From Corynebacterium pacaense (GTDB taxonomy: Bacteria; Actinomycetota; Actinomycetes; Mycobacteriales; Mycobacteriaceae): DNA of 64,000 nucleotides. Under the pieces are notes generated by a model. The model did not search any database. It worked only from the letters and a program-made list of their open reading frames with translations, and was not told the DNA's origin. Shown piece by piece: positions 55,055 to 62,726 of this stretch (the first letter of the stretch is position 1; every line of letters begins with the position of its first letter). The stretch spans positions 1,014,708-1,078,707 of the forward strand of contig NZ_LT821239.1 in NCBI RefSeq assembly GCF_900169525.1, given 5' to 3'. The position numbers were made by a program, and so were the translations under genes.

Positions 55055-56725
55055 TTGGGCGAGTTCATCTACACGATGAAAAACGTGCGTAAGGCCATCG
55101 GAGACAAGGTCATCCTGGACAATGTCACCATGGCTTTCTACCCGGGCGCCAAGATCGGTGTCGTCGGACCCAACGGTGCCGGTAAGTCATCGATTCTCAA
55201 GATCATGGCGGGCCTGGACCAGCCCTCGAACGGTGAGGCCTTCCTCGATCCGGGTGCCACCGTCGGCATTCTGCTGCAGGAGCCGCCACTGAACGAGGAG
55301 AAGAACGTACGCCAGAACGTCGAGGAGGGGCTCGGCGAGATCTTCGAGAAGAAGCAGCGCTTCGATGCCATCGCCGAGGAGATGGCCACCAACTACACCG
55401 ATGAGTTGATGGAGGAGATGGGTGCGCTGCAGGAGGCACTCGACGCGGCCGACGCCTGGGAGCTTGATTCCAAGATCGAGCAGGCTCTCGACGCACTGCG
55501 CTGCCCTCCCGGCGATGAGCCGGTGACCCACCTCTCCGGCGGTGAGCGCCGCCGGGTCGCCCTTGCCAAGCTACTGCTCTCCGAGCCCGACCTGCTGCTG
55601 CTCGATGAGCCCACCAACCACCTGGACGCGGAGTCCGTCCTCTGGCTGGAGAAGCACCTGGCCGATTACAAGGGCGCGGTCCTGGCGGTCACCCACGATC
55701 GCTACTTCCTCGATCACGTCGCGCAGTGGATCTGTGAGGTCGACCGCGGCAAGCTGCACCCCTACGAGGGCAACTACTCCACCTACCTGGAGAAGAAGGC
55801 CGAGCGTCTGGAGGTCTCCGGAAAGAAGGACCAGAAGCTGCAGAAGCGGCTGAAGGACGAACTGGCCTGGGTCCGTTCCGGCGCAAAGGCCCGCCAGGCC
55901 AAGAACAAGGCCCGTCTCGCGCGCTACGAGGAGATGGTGGCCGAAGCCGAGAAGTACAAGAAACTCGACTTCGAGGAGATCCAGATTCCGACCCCGCCGC
56001 GCCTGGGCAACAAGGTCGTGGAGGTCAAGGACCTGGAGAAGGGCTTCGACGGGCGCGTCCTGATCCGAGATCTCTCCTTCACCCTGCCGCGCAACGGCAT
56101 CGTCGGTGTCATCGGTCCGAACGGTGTGGGTAAGTCAACGCTGTTCAAGACGATCGTCGGCATCGAGGAGCCGGACTCCGGATCCGTGGAGATCGGTGAG
56201 ACGGTCCAGCTGTCCTACGTCGACCAGAACCGCGAGAACATCGACCCTGAGAAGACGGTCTGGCAGGTCGTCTCCGACGGCCTGGACTACATCATCGTCG
56301 GTCAGAATGAGATGCCCTCGCGGGCCTACCTCTCGGCCTTCGGTTTCAAGGGTCCGGACCAGCAGAAGCCGGCGAAGGTGCTCTCCGGTGGTGAGCGCAA
56401 CCGCCTCAACCTGGCGCTGACGCTCAAGCAGGGCGGAAACCTGATCCTTCTCGATGAGCCCACCAACGACCTCGACGTGGAAACCCTTGGCTCGCTGGAG
56501 AACGCGCTGCAGAACTTCCCGGGCTGTGCCGTGGTCATTTCGCACGACCGTTGGTTCCTCGACCGTACCTGTACCCATATCCTCGCCTGGGAGGGCAATG
56601 TCGCCGAGGGCCAGTGGTACTGGTTCGAGGGCAACTTCGAGGATTATGAGAAGAACAAGGTGGAGCGCCTCGGTGCCGATGCGGCGCGTCCCTCCCGCGT
56701 CACCCACCGCAAGCTGACCCGCTAA
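55055..56725 (+). CDS. ettA: Energy-dependent translational throttle, ABC-F ATPase EttA
   Basis: 556 residues, two ABC modules in one chain with no membrane part. The first has Walker A GPNGAGKSS, signature LSGGERRRVALAKLL and Walker B LLLLDEPTNHLDAES. The second has GPNGVGKST, LSGGERNRLNLAL and LILLDEPTNDLDVET. The linker and the short arm between the modules are of the EttA type. It binds the ribosomal E site and couples the first elongation cycles to the ATP/ADP ratio. TTG 55055 is used because AAGGGG precedes it and MGEFIYTMKNVRK is the conserved start. Confidence 0.95.
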   Translation: MGEFIYTMKNVRKAIGDKVILDNVTMAFYPGAKIGVVGPNGAGKSSILKIMAGLDQPSNGEAFLDPGATVGILLQEPPLNEEKNVRQNVEEGLGEIFEKKQRFDAIAEEMATNYTDELMEEMGALQEALDAADAWELDSKIEQALDALRCPPGDEPVTHLSGGERRRVALAKLLLSEPDLLLLDEPTNHLDAESVLWLEKHLADYKGAVLAVTHDRYFLDHVAQWICEVDRGKLHPYEGNYSTYLEKKAERLEVSGKKDQKLQKRLKDELAWVRSGAKARQAKNKARLARYEEMVAEAEKYKKLDFEEIQIPTPPRLGNKVVEVKDLEKGFDGRVLIRDLSFTLPRNGIVGVIGPNGVGKSTLFKTIVGIEEPDSGSVEIGETVQLSYVDQNRENIDPEKTVWQVVSDGLDYIIVGQNEMPSRAYLSAFGFKGPDQQKPAKVLSGGERNRLNLALTLKQGGNLILLDEPTNDLDVETLGSLENALQNFPGCAVVISHDRWFLDRTCTHILAWEGNVAEGQWYWFEGNFEDYEKNKVERLGADAARPSRVTHRKLTR

Positions 56726-56740
56726 GGTCAGGGTCCAGCC

Positions 56741-56777
56741 CCCCGGCCCGCACACCTTCACGGTGTGCGGGCCGGGG
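56741..56777 (+). terminator. Strong hairpin terminator after ettA
   Basis: CCCCGGCCCGCACACC (56741-56756) pairs perfectly with GGTGTGCGGGCCGGGG (56762-56777) around the loop TTCAC. The 16-bp stem begins 15 bases after the ettA stop. The following T tract is weak (TCGTTG). Confidence 0.85.
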
Positions 56778-56827
56778 TCGTTGATCGGCGTCCGCACCCG
56801 CCGCGGACCGGGTGTGTGGTGGTGGGG

Positions 56828-56839
56828 GCGTCGATAAGC
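56828..56839 (+). repeat. Dispersed 12-mer GCGTCGATAAGC, copy 7
   Basis: Intergenic; the full 16 bases GGGGGCGTCGATAAGC (56824-56839) equal copies 1 and 3. It lies between the ettA terminator and the thioesterase promoter. Confidence 0.8.
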
Positions 56840-56943
56840 GGAGGTGCGGCGCGTAACCTCGATGAAGTAGGCAGGTTCGCCGAGCGCAGGTAGAATGCTC
56901 CGAGACGAACGAAACTTTTTCCAGAAAGAGGCCAAGGCACGTT

Positions 56944-57405
56944 ATGGCAGCCAGCGATGAGCAGGACACCAGGTCAACCCATATCAGCGAGGTGGATCTC
57001 CGGTGGTCCGACTTTGACCGATTCGGGCACGTCAACAACGCCGCATTCATTGAGATTGCGCAGGAGGCGCGTCTGGCTTTCGCGGAGGACCAGTTCCGCG
57101 AGCGCGGTTATGAGATCCCCGCGGTGTTCGTGCGCCATCTGGAGGTAGATTACCTGCGCGCCATTCTCCCCGACACCACGAAGGTGGTCGTGGAGACCCT
57201 TGTCACGCGACTGGGTAACACCTCATTCACCACCCGCCAGGAGGTCAAGGACCGCACCGGACGGGTGTGCTGCGTGGTCGAGTGCGTGCAGGTCACCGTC
57301 GATCTCCAGACGGCGACCCCGCGTGCGATCAGCAAGGTCGAGCGCAAGGTGCTCTCCAGGGTCGCCGAATCCTCGATCCGGGACAATGACGTGCTGGACA
57401 GTTAG
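56944..57405 (+). CDS. Acyl-CoA thioesterase (4HBT hot-dog fold)
   Basis: 153 residues. RWSDFDRFGHVNNAAFIEI is the 4-hydroxybenzoyl-CoA thioesterase signature, with the presumed catalytic Asp in SDFDRFGHVNN. The rest follows the single-domain hot-dog pattern (HLEVDYLRAI, NTSFTTRQEV). Substrate probably a medium or long-chain acyl-CoA. ATG 56944 follows AAGAGGCCAAGG. It is followed after 2 bp by the next gene, so the two form an operon. Confidence 0.88.
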   Translation: MAASDEQDTRSTHISEVDLRWSDFDRFGHVNNAAFIEIAQEARLAFAEDQFRERGYEIPAVFVRHLEVDYLRAILPDTTKVVVETLVTRLGNTSFTTRQEVKDRTGRVCCVVECVQVTVDLQTATPRAISKVERKVLSRVAESSIRDNDVLDS

Positions 57406-57407
57406 AG

Positions 57408-58034
57408 ATGGAATCTCTCTCGATTATCTCGGGTGGTCAGGGGCTCAGGGCACTGCTCGCACGGGCGGTGGGTCTTGATGCGACGGCCAGCGCGCGCTTC
57501 CGTCAGCTCGATCCGGACACCGTGGACATCTTTGTCACCACGCCGTTCACAGTCACCGCCTCCCGCCGGATCCTGGGTGCGGCGGGCCGCGACGGCGCCG
57601 CCGTGGGCGCCGCGGACCTGCTCGAGGCCCTCCGAGAGGGAAGAAGGGACATCGGCCCGGCCCGCGACGCGAGCTGGCCCGGTTCCCTGCCGCCCGTCGG
57701 AGGTTTCACGCTTGTCGACGTCCTGCCCACCCAGGTGGTCCGGACCCTTGCGGATCAGGGGCGGGCACTGGCCCGCCAGTTCTCCGGTCCCCTCGGACCA
57801 CCCTCCTCGCTGATGGATCAGGAGGTCATAGCCGTCGACGGCAATGGACGTGAGGCCGCGATCCCGATGCGGATGGTGTTCACCTGCACCTCCCTCGGCC
57901 TGATCCCCGGTCTTGATACCCCCGAGGACATCCCGCGGCACCTGCGGGTGTCCACCAACGGCCGCTGGACGCGAATCGACGCACCCTTCGGCAGTGTCTA
58001 CCATTCCTCCGGGCTCGGCCTCAGCATCTCCTAG
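57408..58034 (+). CDS. Conserved hypothetical protein, co-transcribed with the thioesterase
   Basis: 208 residues, not recognised. There is no signal peptide and no clear membrane segment. The sequence is rich in Ala, Gly and Arg, with SRRILGAAGRDGAAVGAADL and a C-terminal strand region ending GSVYHSSGLGLSIS. It starts two bases after the thioesterase stop, which suggests a common task. The 3' end overlaps the truncated haemoglobin gene on the other strand by four bases. Coding statistics look native and high-GC. Confidence 0.72.
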   Translation: MESLSIISGGQGLRALLARAVGLDATASARFRQLDPDTVDIFVTTPFTVTASRRILGAAGRDGAAVGAADLLEALREGRRDIGPARDASWPGSLPPVGGFTLVDVLPTQVVRTLADQGRALARQFSGPLGPPSSLMDQEVIAVDGNGREAAIPMRMVFTCTSLGLIPGLDTPEDIPRHLRVSTNGRWTRIDAPFGSVYHSSGLGLSIS

Positions 58035-58438
58035 GTGAGGTCGTGCGGATCGGGGTTGGAATTGATCAGCATGTCCGCCACCCGCTGCATGTGTTCCCAC
58101 ATCGCCTCGCGCTGTTCCGCGCGCAGCGTCGTCTCATCCACCTCGGCGATCGCCACCGACATCAACTGCAGCCACCTCTGCGCGGCTGTCACCCCGATCG
58201 GGAAGTGGGCATGGCGAAGACGCAGCCGCGGATGTCCCCGCTGCTCGGAATAATCGGTCGGGCCACCCCAGTACTGTGCAAGGAACATCCGCAGGCGATC
58301 CCGGGCGCCGTCCCAGTCATCCTGCGGGTACATCGGGCCCAGGATGTCGTCGGTGCGGACCTGATCATAGAAGCGCTCAACGATGCGGGAGAAGGTCTCC
58401 TCGCCCCCGACCGCATCATAAAAACTCTGCTGGCTCAT
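58031..58438 (-). CDS. glbO: Group II truncated haemoglobin
   Basis: 135 residues. SFYDAVGGEETFSRIVERFY carries Tyr B10. MYPQDDWDGARDRLRMFLAQYWGGP contains Tyr CD1. LRLRHAHFPIG carries the proximal His, and AQRWLQLM the Trp G8 characteristic of group II (GlbO). It probably binds oxygen or handles peroxide/NO beside the respiratory chain. ATG 58438 is used, with SQQSFYDAVGG as the family start; the annotated alternative adds three residues. The stop overlaps the neighbouring plus-strand gene. Confidence 0.93.
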   Translation of the reverse strand: MSQQSFYDAVGGEETFSRIVERFYDQVRTDDILGPMYPQDDWDGARDRLRMFLAQYWGGPTDYSEQRGHPRLRLRHAHFPIGVTAAQRWLQLMSVAIAEVDETTLRAEQREAMWEHMQRVADMLINSNPDPHDLT

Positions 58439-58449
58439 GAATCCCAAGT

Positions 58450-59469
58450 CTATGCCCCGTCGGTGCTCTTTCCATCATGGAAGCCCGTCCGCAGGCCGCC
58501 GATTCCGTTGGGGTAGGGCGTTGTCACGCCCTCGCGCTGCATATCGGCCATGATCCTGGCGTAGACGTGACGCTGGATCTTCGCCTGGTAGCCGGGCAGC
58601 GTCTTGATCACGACGCGGAAGGAGAGGTAGTCCGGCTGAAAATCGGTGATCCCCTTGACCTCGGGATCCCCCAGCACATAATCGCGTACCTCCGGTTGCC
58701 TGACCGCCTCGCGCAGTGAGGTCTCGATGACCGACCACGCCTTCTCCGTGTCATTGGACAGCCCGACCGGGATCTGGACACGGACGATGGAGAAGTCACC
58801 GGAGAGGTTACCCACGCGCAGTATCTCACCGTTGCGGATGTACCACAGGGTGCCGTCGATGTCGCGCAGGGTGGTCACCCTCAGGCTGATGTCCTCGACC
58901 TCGCCGATGATGCCCTCGCCGACGTCGATGGTGTCACCGACCCCGTACTGATCCTCGACCAGCATGAAGATGCCGGAGAGGAAGTCCTTGACCAGCGATT
59001 GCGCGCCGAAGCCGAGGGCAACACCGGCGACGCCCGCGGAGGCGATCAGCGGCGCGACATTGACGCCGAGAGTGGTCAGTACCGCGAGTACCGCCCAGGT
59101 CCACACGAAAATCGCGGCCGCGGATCTGCCCACCGCGCCGAGGGTGCGGATCCGCGACTGCCGGCGTTTCTCCCGGGAGCGACGCATGATCCTCGCCTCC
59201 TCGGGGATCTCCGGCGGAGTGTCCTGCGCCCTGGAAAAGGGTGGTTTGATCAGCTTCGGCGGCGCCATGGGGGACTTCACGCCCCTGGCCACGGCCCTGT
59301 TTATCAGCTTGCGCAGCAGCCAGTGCCCGATCAGTGCCACCAGGATGGTCACGGCTATGGAGACGGGTTTGTCGATGAGCCAGTCCCGCGTCGCCGGGTT
59401 GTCCCACCAGGAGGACACGTCCGCGGTGAGGTCCGTTGTGGATGGTGTGGAGGTAACTGCGATAATCAT
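58450..59469 (-). CDS. Small-conductance mechanosensitive channel (MscS family)
   Basis: 339 residues. N-terminal hydrophobic segments (VSIAVTILVALIGHWLLRKL; AAIFVWTWAVLAVLTTLGV) lead to the pore helix ASAGVAGVALGFGAQSLVKDFLSG, the MscS signature rich in Gly and Ala. The soluble vestibule then starts GIFMLVEDQYGVGDTIDVG. It relieves turgor on hypo-osmotic shock. It is shorter than MscCG of C. glutamicum and lacks its long C-terminal extension, so it is a second MscS-type channel. ATG 59469 (GGACGGGG before it) and ATG 59514 are both possible starts. Confidence 0.9.
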   Translation of the reverse strand: MIIAVTSTPSTTDLTADVSSWWDNPATRDWLIDKPVSIAVTILVALIGHWLLRKLINRAVARGVKSPMAPPKLIKPPFSRAQDTPPEIPEEARIMRRSREKRRQSRIRTLGAVGRSAAAIFVWTWAVLAVLTTLGVNVAPLIASAGVAGVALGFGAQSLVKDFLSGIFMLVEDQYGVGDTIDVGEGIIGEVEDISLRVTTLRDIDGTLWYIRNGEILRVGNLSGDFSIVRVQIPVGLSNDTEKAWSVIETSLREAVRQPEVRDYVLGDPEVKGITDFQPDYLSFRVVIKTLPGYQAKIQRHVYARIMADMQREGVTTPYPNGIGGLRTGFHDGKSTDGA

Positions 59470-59552
59470 CCCCGTCCACGCTACTGAGGATTCGGCCGTC
59501 TCGCCCGGGGACATTCCGGAAACCGGGGTGCGACGGGAGTATGCTGCCCTCC

Positions 59553-60332
59553 ATGAGCGATAGCCTGATCCTTCACGATGTCACTGTTCGTCGCGGTTCG
59601 AAACTGCTGGTAGAGGACCTGAACCTGAGGGTTGCCAGGGGTTCGCACTGGGCGGTGCTCGGGCCCAATGGTGCGGGCAAGACGACGATGCTGAGGATCG
59701 CCGGTACCTGGCTGTATCCCTCTGTGGGCACCGTTGATGTTCTCGGATACCGTTTCGGCAGGGTGGATGCCCGTGAGCTGCGCCGACGTATCGGCTATGT
59801 GGACCCGAAGCAGCGCCTTGACGATATCTCCGCCTGGGAGGCGGTGCTCTCCGGCATCACCGCATCCAATGGTGTGCTGCCCCGCTGGACCGCGACACCG
59901 GAGCAGCAGCGGCGCTGCCGGGAGGTGATCGAACTCGTCGGGATGACGGACAGGTCTGCCAGGAGGTGGTCTGAGATGAGCCAGGGGGAGAAGGCGCGCA
60001 CGCTGATCGCCCGTGCCCTGATCACCGAACCGGAACTCCTGCTGCTCGACGAGCCGAGCACGGGCCTCGACCTCCCCGGACGCGAGACGCTGCTGAGGGT
60101 CATCGACACCCTCCGCGCCGATCTGCCCACGCTGACCTCGGTGATGATTACACACCACGTCGAGGAGATCGCCGCCTCCACCACGGATGTGCTCATGCTC
60201 AAGGATGGCCGCGTCCTGTTCGCCGGTCCCGTTGCCGAGGTGCTGACGGCTGAGAACCTCGGTGCGCTCTATGACATGGACGTGCAGTTGGAGCGGGTGC
60301 GCGGACGCTGGTTCGCCTTCGGTGCCGGGTAG
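59553..60332 (+). CDS. ABC transporter ATP-binding protein (stand-alone)
   Basis: 259 residues, one nucleotide-binding domain. Walker A is LGPNGAGKTTMLRI, the signature is a variant, MSQGEKARTLIARAL (usual LSGGQ replaced by MSQGE), and Walker B is LLLLDEPSTGLD. A switch His lies in MITHHVEEI. No membrane partner is encoded next to it. It resembles ModF/YbbA-like single ATPases, and transport is not assured. ATG 59553 is chosen because SDSLILHDVTVRRG begins the family, but ATG 59541 is possible. Confidence 0.85.
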   Translation: MSDSLILHDVTVRRGSKLLVEDLNLRVARGSHWAVLGPNGAGKTTMLRIAGTWLYPSVGTVDVLGYRFGRVDARELRRRIGYVDPKQRLDDISAWEAVLSGITASNGVLPRWTATPEQQRRCREVIELVGMTDRSARRWSEMSQGEKARTLIARALITEPELLLLDEPSTGLDLPGRETLLRVIDTLRADLPTLTSVMITHHVEEIAASTTDVLMLKDGRVLFAGPVAEVLTAENLGALYDMDVQLERVRGRWFAFGAG

Positions 60333-60368
60333 CCCGGAAGGGGGTGCCGGGGAACCCTTGTTCCGTGA

Positions 60369-60384
60369 ATACCCCCCGGGGTAT
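60369..60384 (+). promoter_or_regulatory. Operator of CsoR/CstR type
   Basis: ATACCCC-CC-GGGGTAT is a perfect 7-2-7 palindrome 55 bp before the oxidoreductase start. Operators of the CsoR/CstR/RcnR family have this form (TACCC/GGGTA around G/C). The regulator is encoded at the end of the same operon. Confidence 0.82.
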
Positions 60385-60438
60385 ATTGGGCGATGTAGCA
60401 ACAGCGCTGCATTCCCGAGTTGCAAGGAGAGGTCCGGG

Positions 60439-62136
60439 ATGAAACTGGTAATCGTGGGGGGAGTCGCCGGCGGAATGAGTTGTGCCGCCCGTGCCCGCAG
60501 GCTCGATGAGGGGGCGGAGATCATCGTGCTCGAGCGTGGTGAGCACGTCTCCTTTGCCAACTGTGGTCTGCCGTACTACGTCGGCGGTGAGATCGACGAG
60601 CGTGAACGACTTCTCGTCCAGACCCCGGGAAGTCTGCGCGACTCCCTCAACCTGGACGTGAGAACCGGACACGAGGTCACCGCCCTCGATGCGGATGCGA
60701 AGGAACTGACGGTGCGCACCGCCACGGGCGAGGAGCGCATCGGCTATGACGCACTGGTTCTCGCACCCGGCGCAAGGGCCGTCCGCCCGCCGATACCGGG
60801 ACTGGACTCACCGCGGGTGACCACCCTGCGCACCGTCGAGGACGCGGTTGGGCTGCGCGAACTCGTCGAGCGCGGAGCCGGGCACGCGGTTGTTCTCGGG
60901 GCCGGATTCATCGGGGTCGAGGCGGCGGAGGCACTCACCCTGGCGGGGGTGCGCACCTCCCTGGTGGAGTTGGGCGATCACGTTCTGCCGCCCCTCGATA
61001 CCGAACAGGCCCGGCTGGTGACCGACGAGCTCGTCCGGATCGGGGTCGAGGTGCACACCGCCGTGGCGGCGCGGGAGATCATCCCCGGCGCGCAGGGGGA
61101 CACCGTCGTGCTCTCCGACGGCCGTCGCCTGCCCGCCGACCTGATCATCCTTGCCACCGGGAACCGTCCGGACACCGCGGTGTTCGAACGCGCCGGGTTG
61201 GCGTGCGAGCGCGGGGCACTGCTTGTCGACGCCACCGGCAGCACCTCGGTCCCCGGTGTGTGGGCCGTCGGCGACGCCACGCTGAGCATTGACCCCGTCA
61301 CCGGTGCGGGACGGCCGGTCGCGCTTGCGGGTCCGGCCAACCGGGCCGGCCGTCTCGTCGCCGATTGGATCCTCCGGCCCGCGGGTGCACGGGAGCTGCC
61401 CCCACCGCTGGGTACCGCGATCGTGAGGGTCGGCGGGCTCACCGCCGCCCTCACCGGAGCCAACCGCGACGCCCTGGACCGTGCCGGCGTGCCGGCGACC
61501 ACCATTCATCTGCACCCCAACCAGCACGCGGGCTATTTCCCCGGAGCCAGCCAGATCCATCTCAGTGTTCACCTCGATCCCACCAGCGGGCGAATCCTCG
61601 GTGCACAGGCGGTGGGGCGTGACGGCGTGGACAAGCGCATTGACGTCCTCGCCACCGCGATCCGCGCCGGGATGAGTGTCAGCGACCTCATCGATCTCGA
61701 TCTCGCCTATGCACCGCCCTACGGGCAGGCCAAGGACGCGGTGAATCTGGCGGGGATGGTCGGCTCGAACGTGGTCGAGGGCGTTCTCACCCTCTGGGAT
61801 GCCAGGGATCTCGACGAGGTTCGGGCGAAGGCGCTGATCCTGGATGTCCGCACCGATGCGGAGGTGGCCACGGGAATCATTCCCGGGGCCGTCCACATCC
61901 CGCACACCCGGTTGCGGGATCGACTCGGGGAGGTGCGCGAGGTGGCCGCCGGACGCCCGGTGCGGGTGATGTGCGCCTCCGGGGTGCGTTCGGCCATCGC
62001 CCACCGGATTCTCGTGCAGTCCGGGTTCGACTCGGCATCACTGTCCGGCGGAATGCTCAGTCTGCGCGCATTCCTGGGCGACCGTGCCCCCGGAATTCTC
62101 CGAAGCGCGCAGAAGAAGGAGCAAATGATCTCATGA
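60439..62136 (+). CDS. CoA-disulfide/persulfide reductase with C-terminal rhodanese domain
   Basis: 565 residues. The FAD/NAD(P) disulfide reductase part (1-450) starts with VIVGGVAGGMSCAARARR. It has the single active Cys42 in FANCGLPYYVGG and the second nucleotide motif VVLGAGFIGVEAAEAL. The rhodanese domain (about 465-560) has LILDVRTDAEVATGIIPGA and active Cys512 in VRVMCASGVRS. This is the CoADR-RHD architecture, which reduces CoA or protein persulfides and handles reactive sulfur. It lies behind the CstR-like operator and overlaps the regulator gene by four bases (ATGA). Confidence 0.92.
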   Translation: MKLVIVGGVAGGMSCAARARRLDEGAEIIVLERGEHVSFANCGLPYYVGGEIDERERLLVQTPGSLRDSLNLDVRTGHEVTALDADAKELTVRTATGEERIGYDALVLAPGARAVRPPIPGLDSPRVTTLRTVEDAVGLRELVERGAGHAVVLGAGFIGVEAAEALTLAGVRTSLVELGDHVLPPLDTEQARLVTDELVRIGVEVHTAVAAREIIPGAQGDTVVLSDGRRLPADLIILATGNRPDTAVFERAGLACERGALLVDATGSTSVPGVWAVGDATLSIDPVTGAGRPVALAGPANRAGRLVADWILRPAGARELPPPLGTAIVRVGGLTAALTGANRDALDRAGVPATTIHLHPNQHAGYFPGASQIHLSVHLDPTSGRILGAQAVGRDGVDKRIDVLATAIRAGMSVSDLIDLDLAYAPPYGQAKDAVNLAGMVGSNVVEGVLTLWDARDLDEVRAKALILDVRTDAEVATGIIPGAVHIPHTRLRDRLGEVREVAAGRPVRVMCASGVRSAIAHRILVQSGFDSASLSGGMLSLRAFLGDRAPGILRSAQKKEQMIS

Positions 62137-62408
62137 GTGTGGACAACAGGGACGCGCAGCGCAGGATTCTCAACCGGCTCCGCCGTGCCCGGGGTCAGCT
62201 TGACGCGGTGATCTCCGCGGTGGAGAACCAGGCACCGTGCAGGGATGTGATGACCCAGCTCTCAGCGGTCATCCACGCGCTCAACCGTGCGGGGTTCGTC
62301 GTGGTGGCCACGGCGATGCAGGAATGCATCGCCGACCCGGACGCCGCGGAGGAGCGGGACGGACTGACCACAGGGGAGCTGGAGAAGCTTTTCATGAACC
62401 TCGCCTGA
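62133..62408 (+). CDS. cstR: CstR-like persulfide-sensing repressor (DUF156 family)
   Basis: 91 residues, all-helical CsoR family. RILNRLRRARGQLDAVISAVE begins helix 1-2, APCRDVMTQLSAVIHAL carries the first Cys, and AMQECIADP the second. The His that completes the copper site of CsoR (in D-H-L-R-H-C) is replaced (ATAMQEC). That points to the thiol-only sensor CstR rather than a copper sensor. Its operon partner is a rhodanese-CoADR, as in known sulfide-stress operons. ATG 62133 overlaps the previous stop. It should bind the palindrome at 60369. Confidence 0.85.
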   Translation: MSVDNRDAQRRILNRLRRARGQLDAVISAVENQAPCRDVMTQLSAVIHALNRAGFVVVATAMQECIADPDAAEERDGLTTGELEKLFMNLA

Positions 62409-62439
62409 GTGCGGGACTGAATCCTGGAAGGGGATAACA

Positions 62440-62625
62440 ATGTGTAGAGCGGTAACGTGCGGGGTCTGTGGGAAAACCACCTGGGCGGGATGCGGTCGCC
62501 ATGTCGAGGAGGTGATGGCCGGGGTGCCCACGGCGCAGCGGTGCCAGGGGCACGCGGACACCGGGCGCAGGGGGTTGTTCGCCGCCCTGTTTTCCAGGGG
62601 AGGAGACGGGAATCCGACTGCATAA
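62440..62625 (+). CDS. Small Cys-rich protein, probable zinc-ribbon fold
   Basis: 61 residues. Its CxxC-containing start is MCRAVTCGVCGKTTWAGCG, then RHVEEVMAGVP and RCQGHAD. Six cysteines or histidines in the first 45 residues could bind a metal ion. It matches a widespread but uncharacterised actinobacterial small-protein type with the same CGKTTWAGCG block. ATG 62440 follows GGAAGGGGATAAC. It lies 31 bp downstream of cstR, in the same direction, so it may be part of the sulfur-stress transcript. Confidence 0.72.
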   Translation: MCRAVTCGVCGKTTWAGCGRHVEEVMAGVPTAQRCQGHADTGRRGLFAALFSRGGDGNPTA

Positions 62626-62650
62626 AAATGCGCGGCCCGTTGTCGATCAC

Positions 62651-62666
62651 TGGACAGCTTGGTCTA
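62651..62666 (+). promoter_or_regulatory. McbR-like operator upstream of metB
   Basis: TGGAC-N6-GTCTA (62651-62666) differs at one position from the McbR box TAGAC-N6-GTCTA known from C. glutamicum sulfur genes. It is 60 bp before the metB start, where a repressor of methionine and sulfur genes would be expected. Confidence 0.65.
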
Positions 62667-62676
62667 AGGTGGCAGT

Positions 62677-62691
62677 GGGTCACTATGACCC
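62677..62691. promoter_or_regulatory. Perfect palindrome in the metB promoter
   Basis: GGGTCA-cta-TGACCC, 36 bp before the metB start, with the probable -10 (ACTATG region) at its centre. It is a second candidate operator; the binding protein is unknown. Confidence 0.45.
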
Positions 62692-62726
62692 TGCGCCACC
62701 TCATGAAAATCAGGAGTTGATCAACC

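Noticed and set aside
57408-58034. Esterase or secreted role for the hypothetical protein after the thioesterase
   Set aside because: No signal peptide or catalytic motif; only its 2-bp linkage to the thioesterase can be stated.
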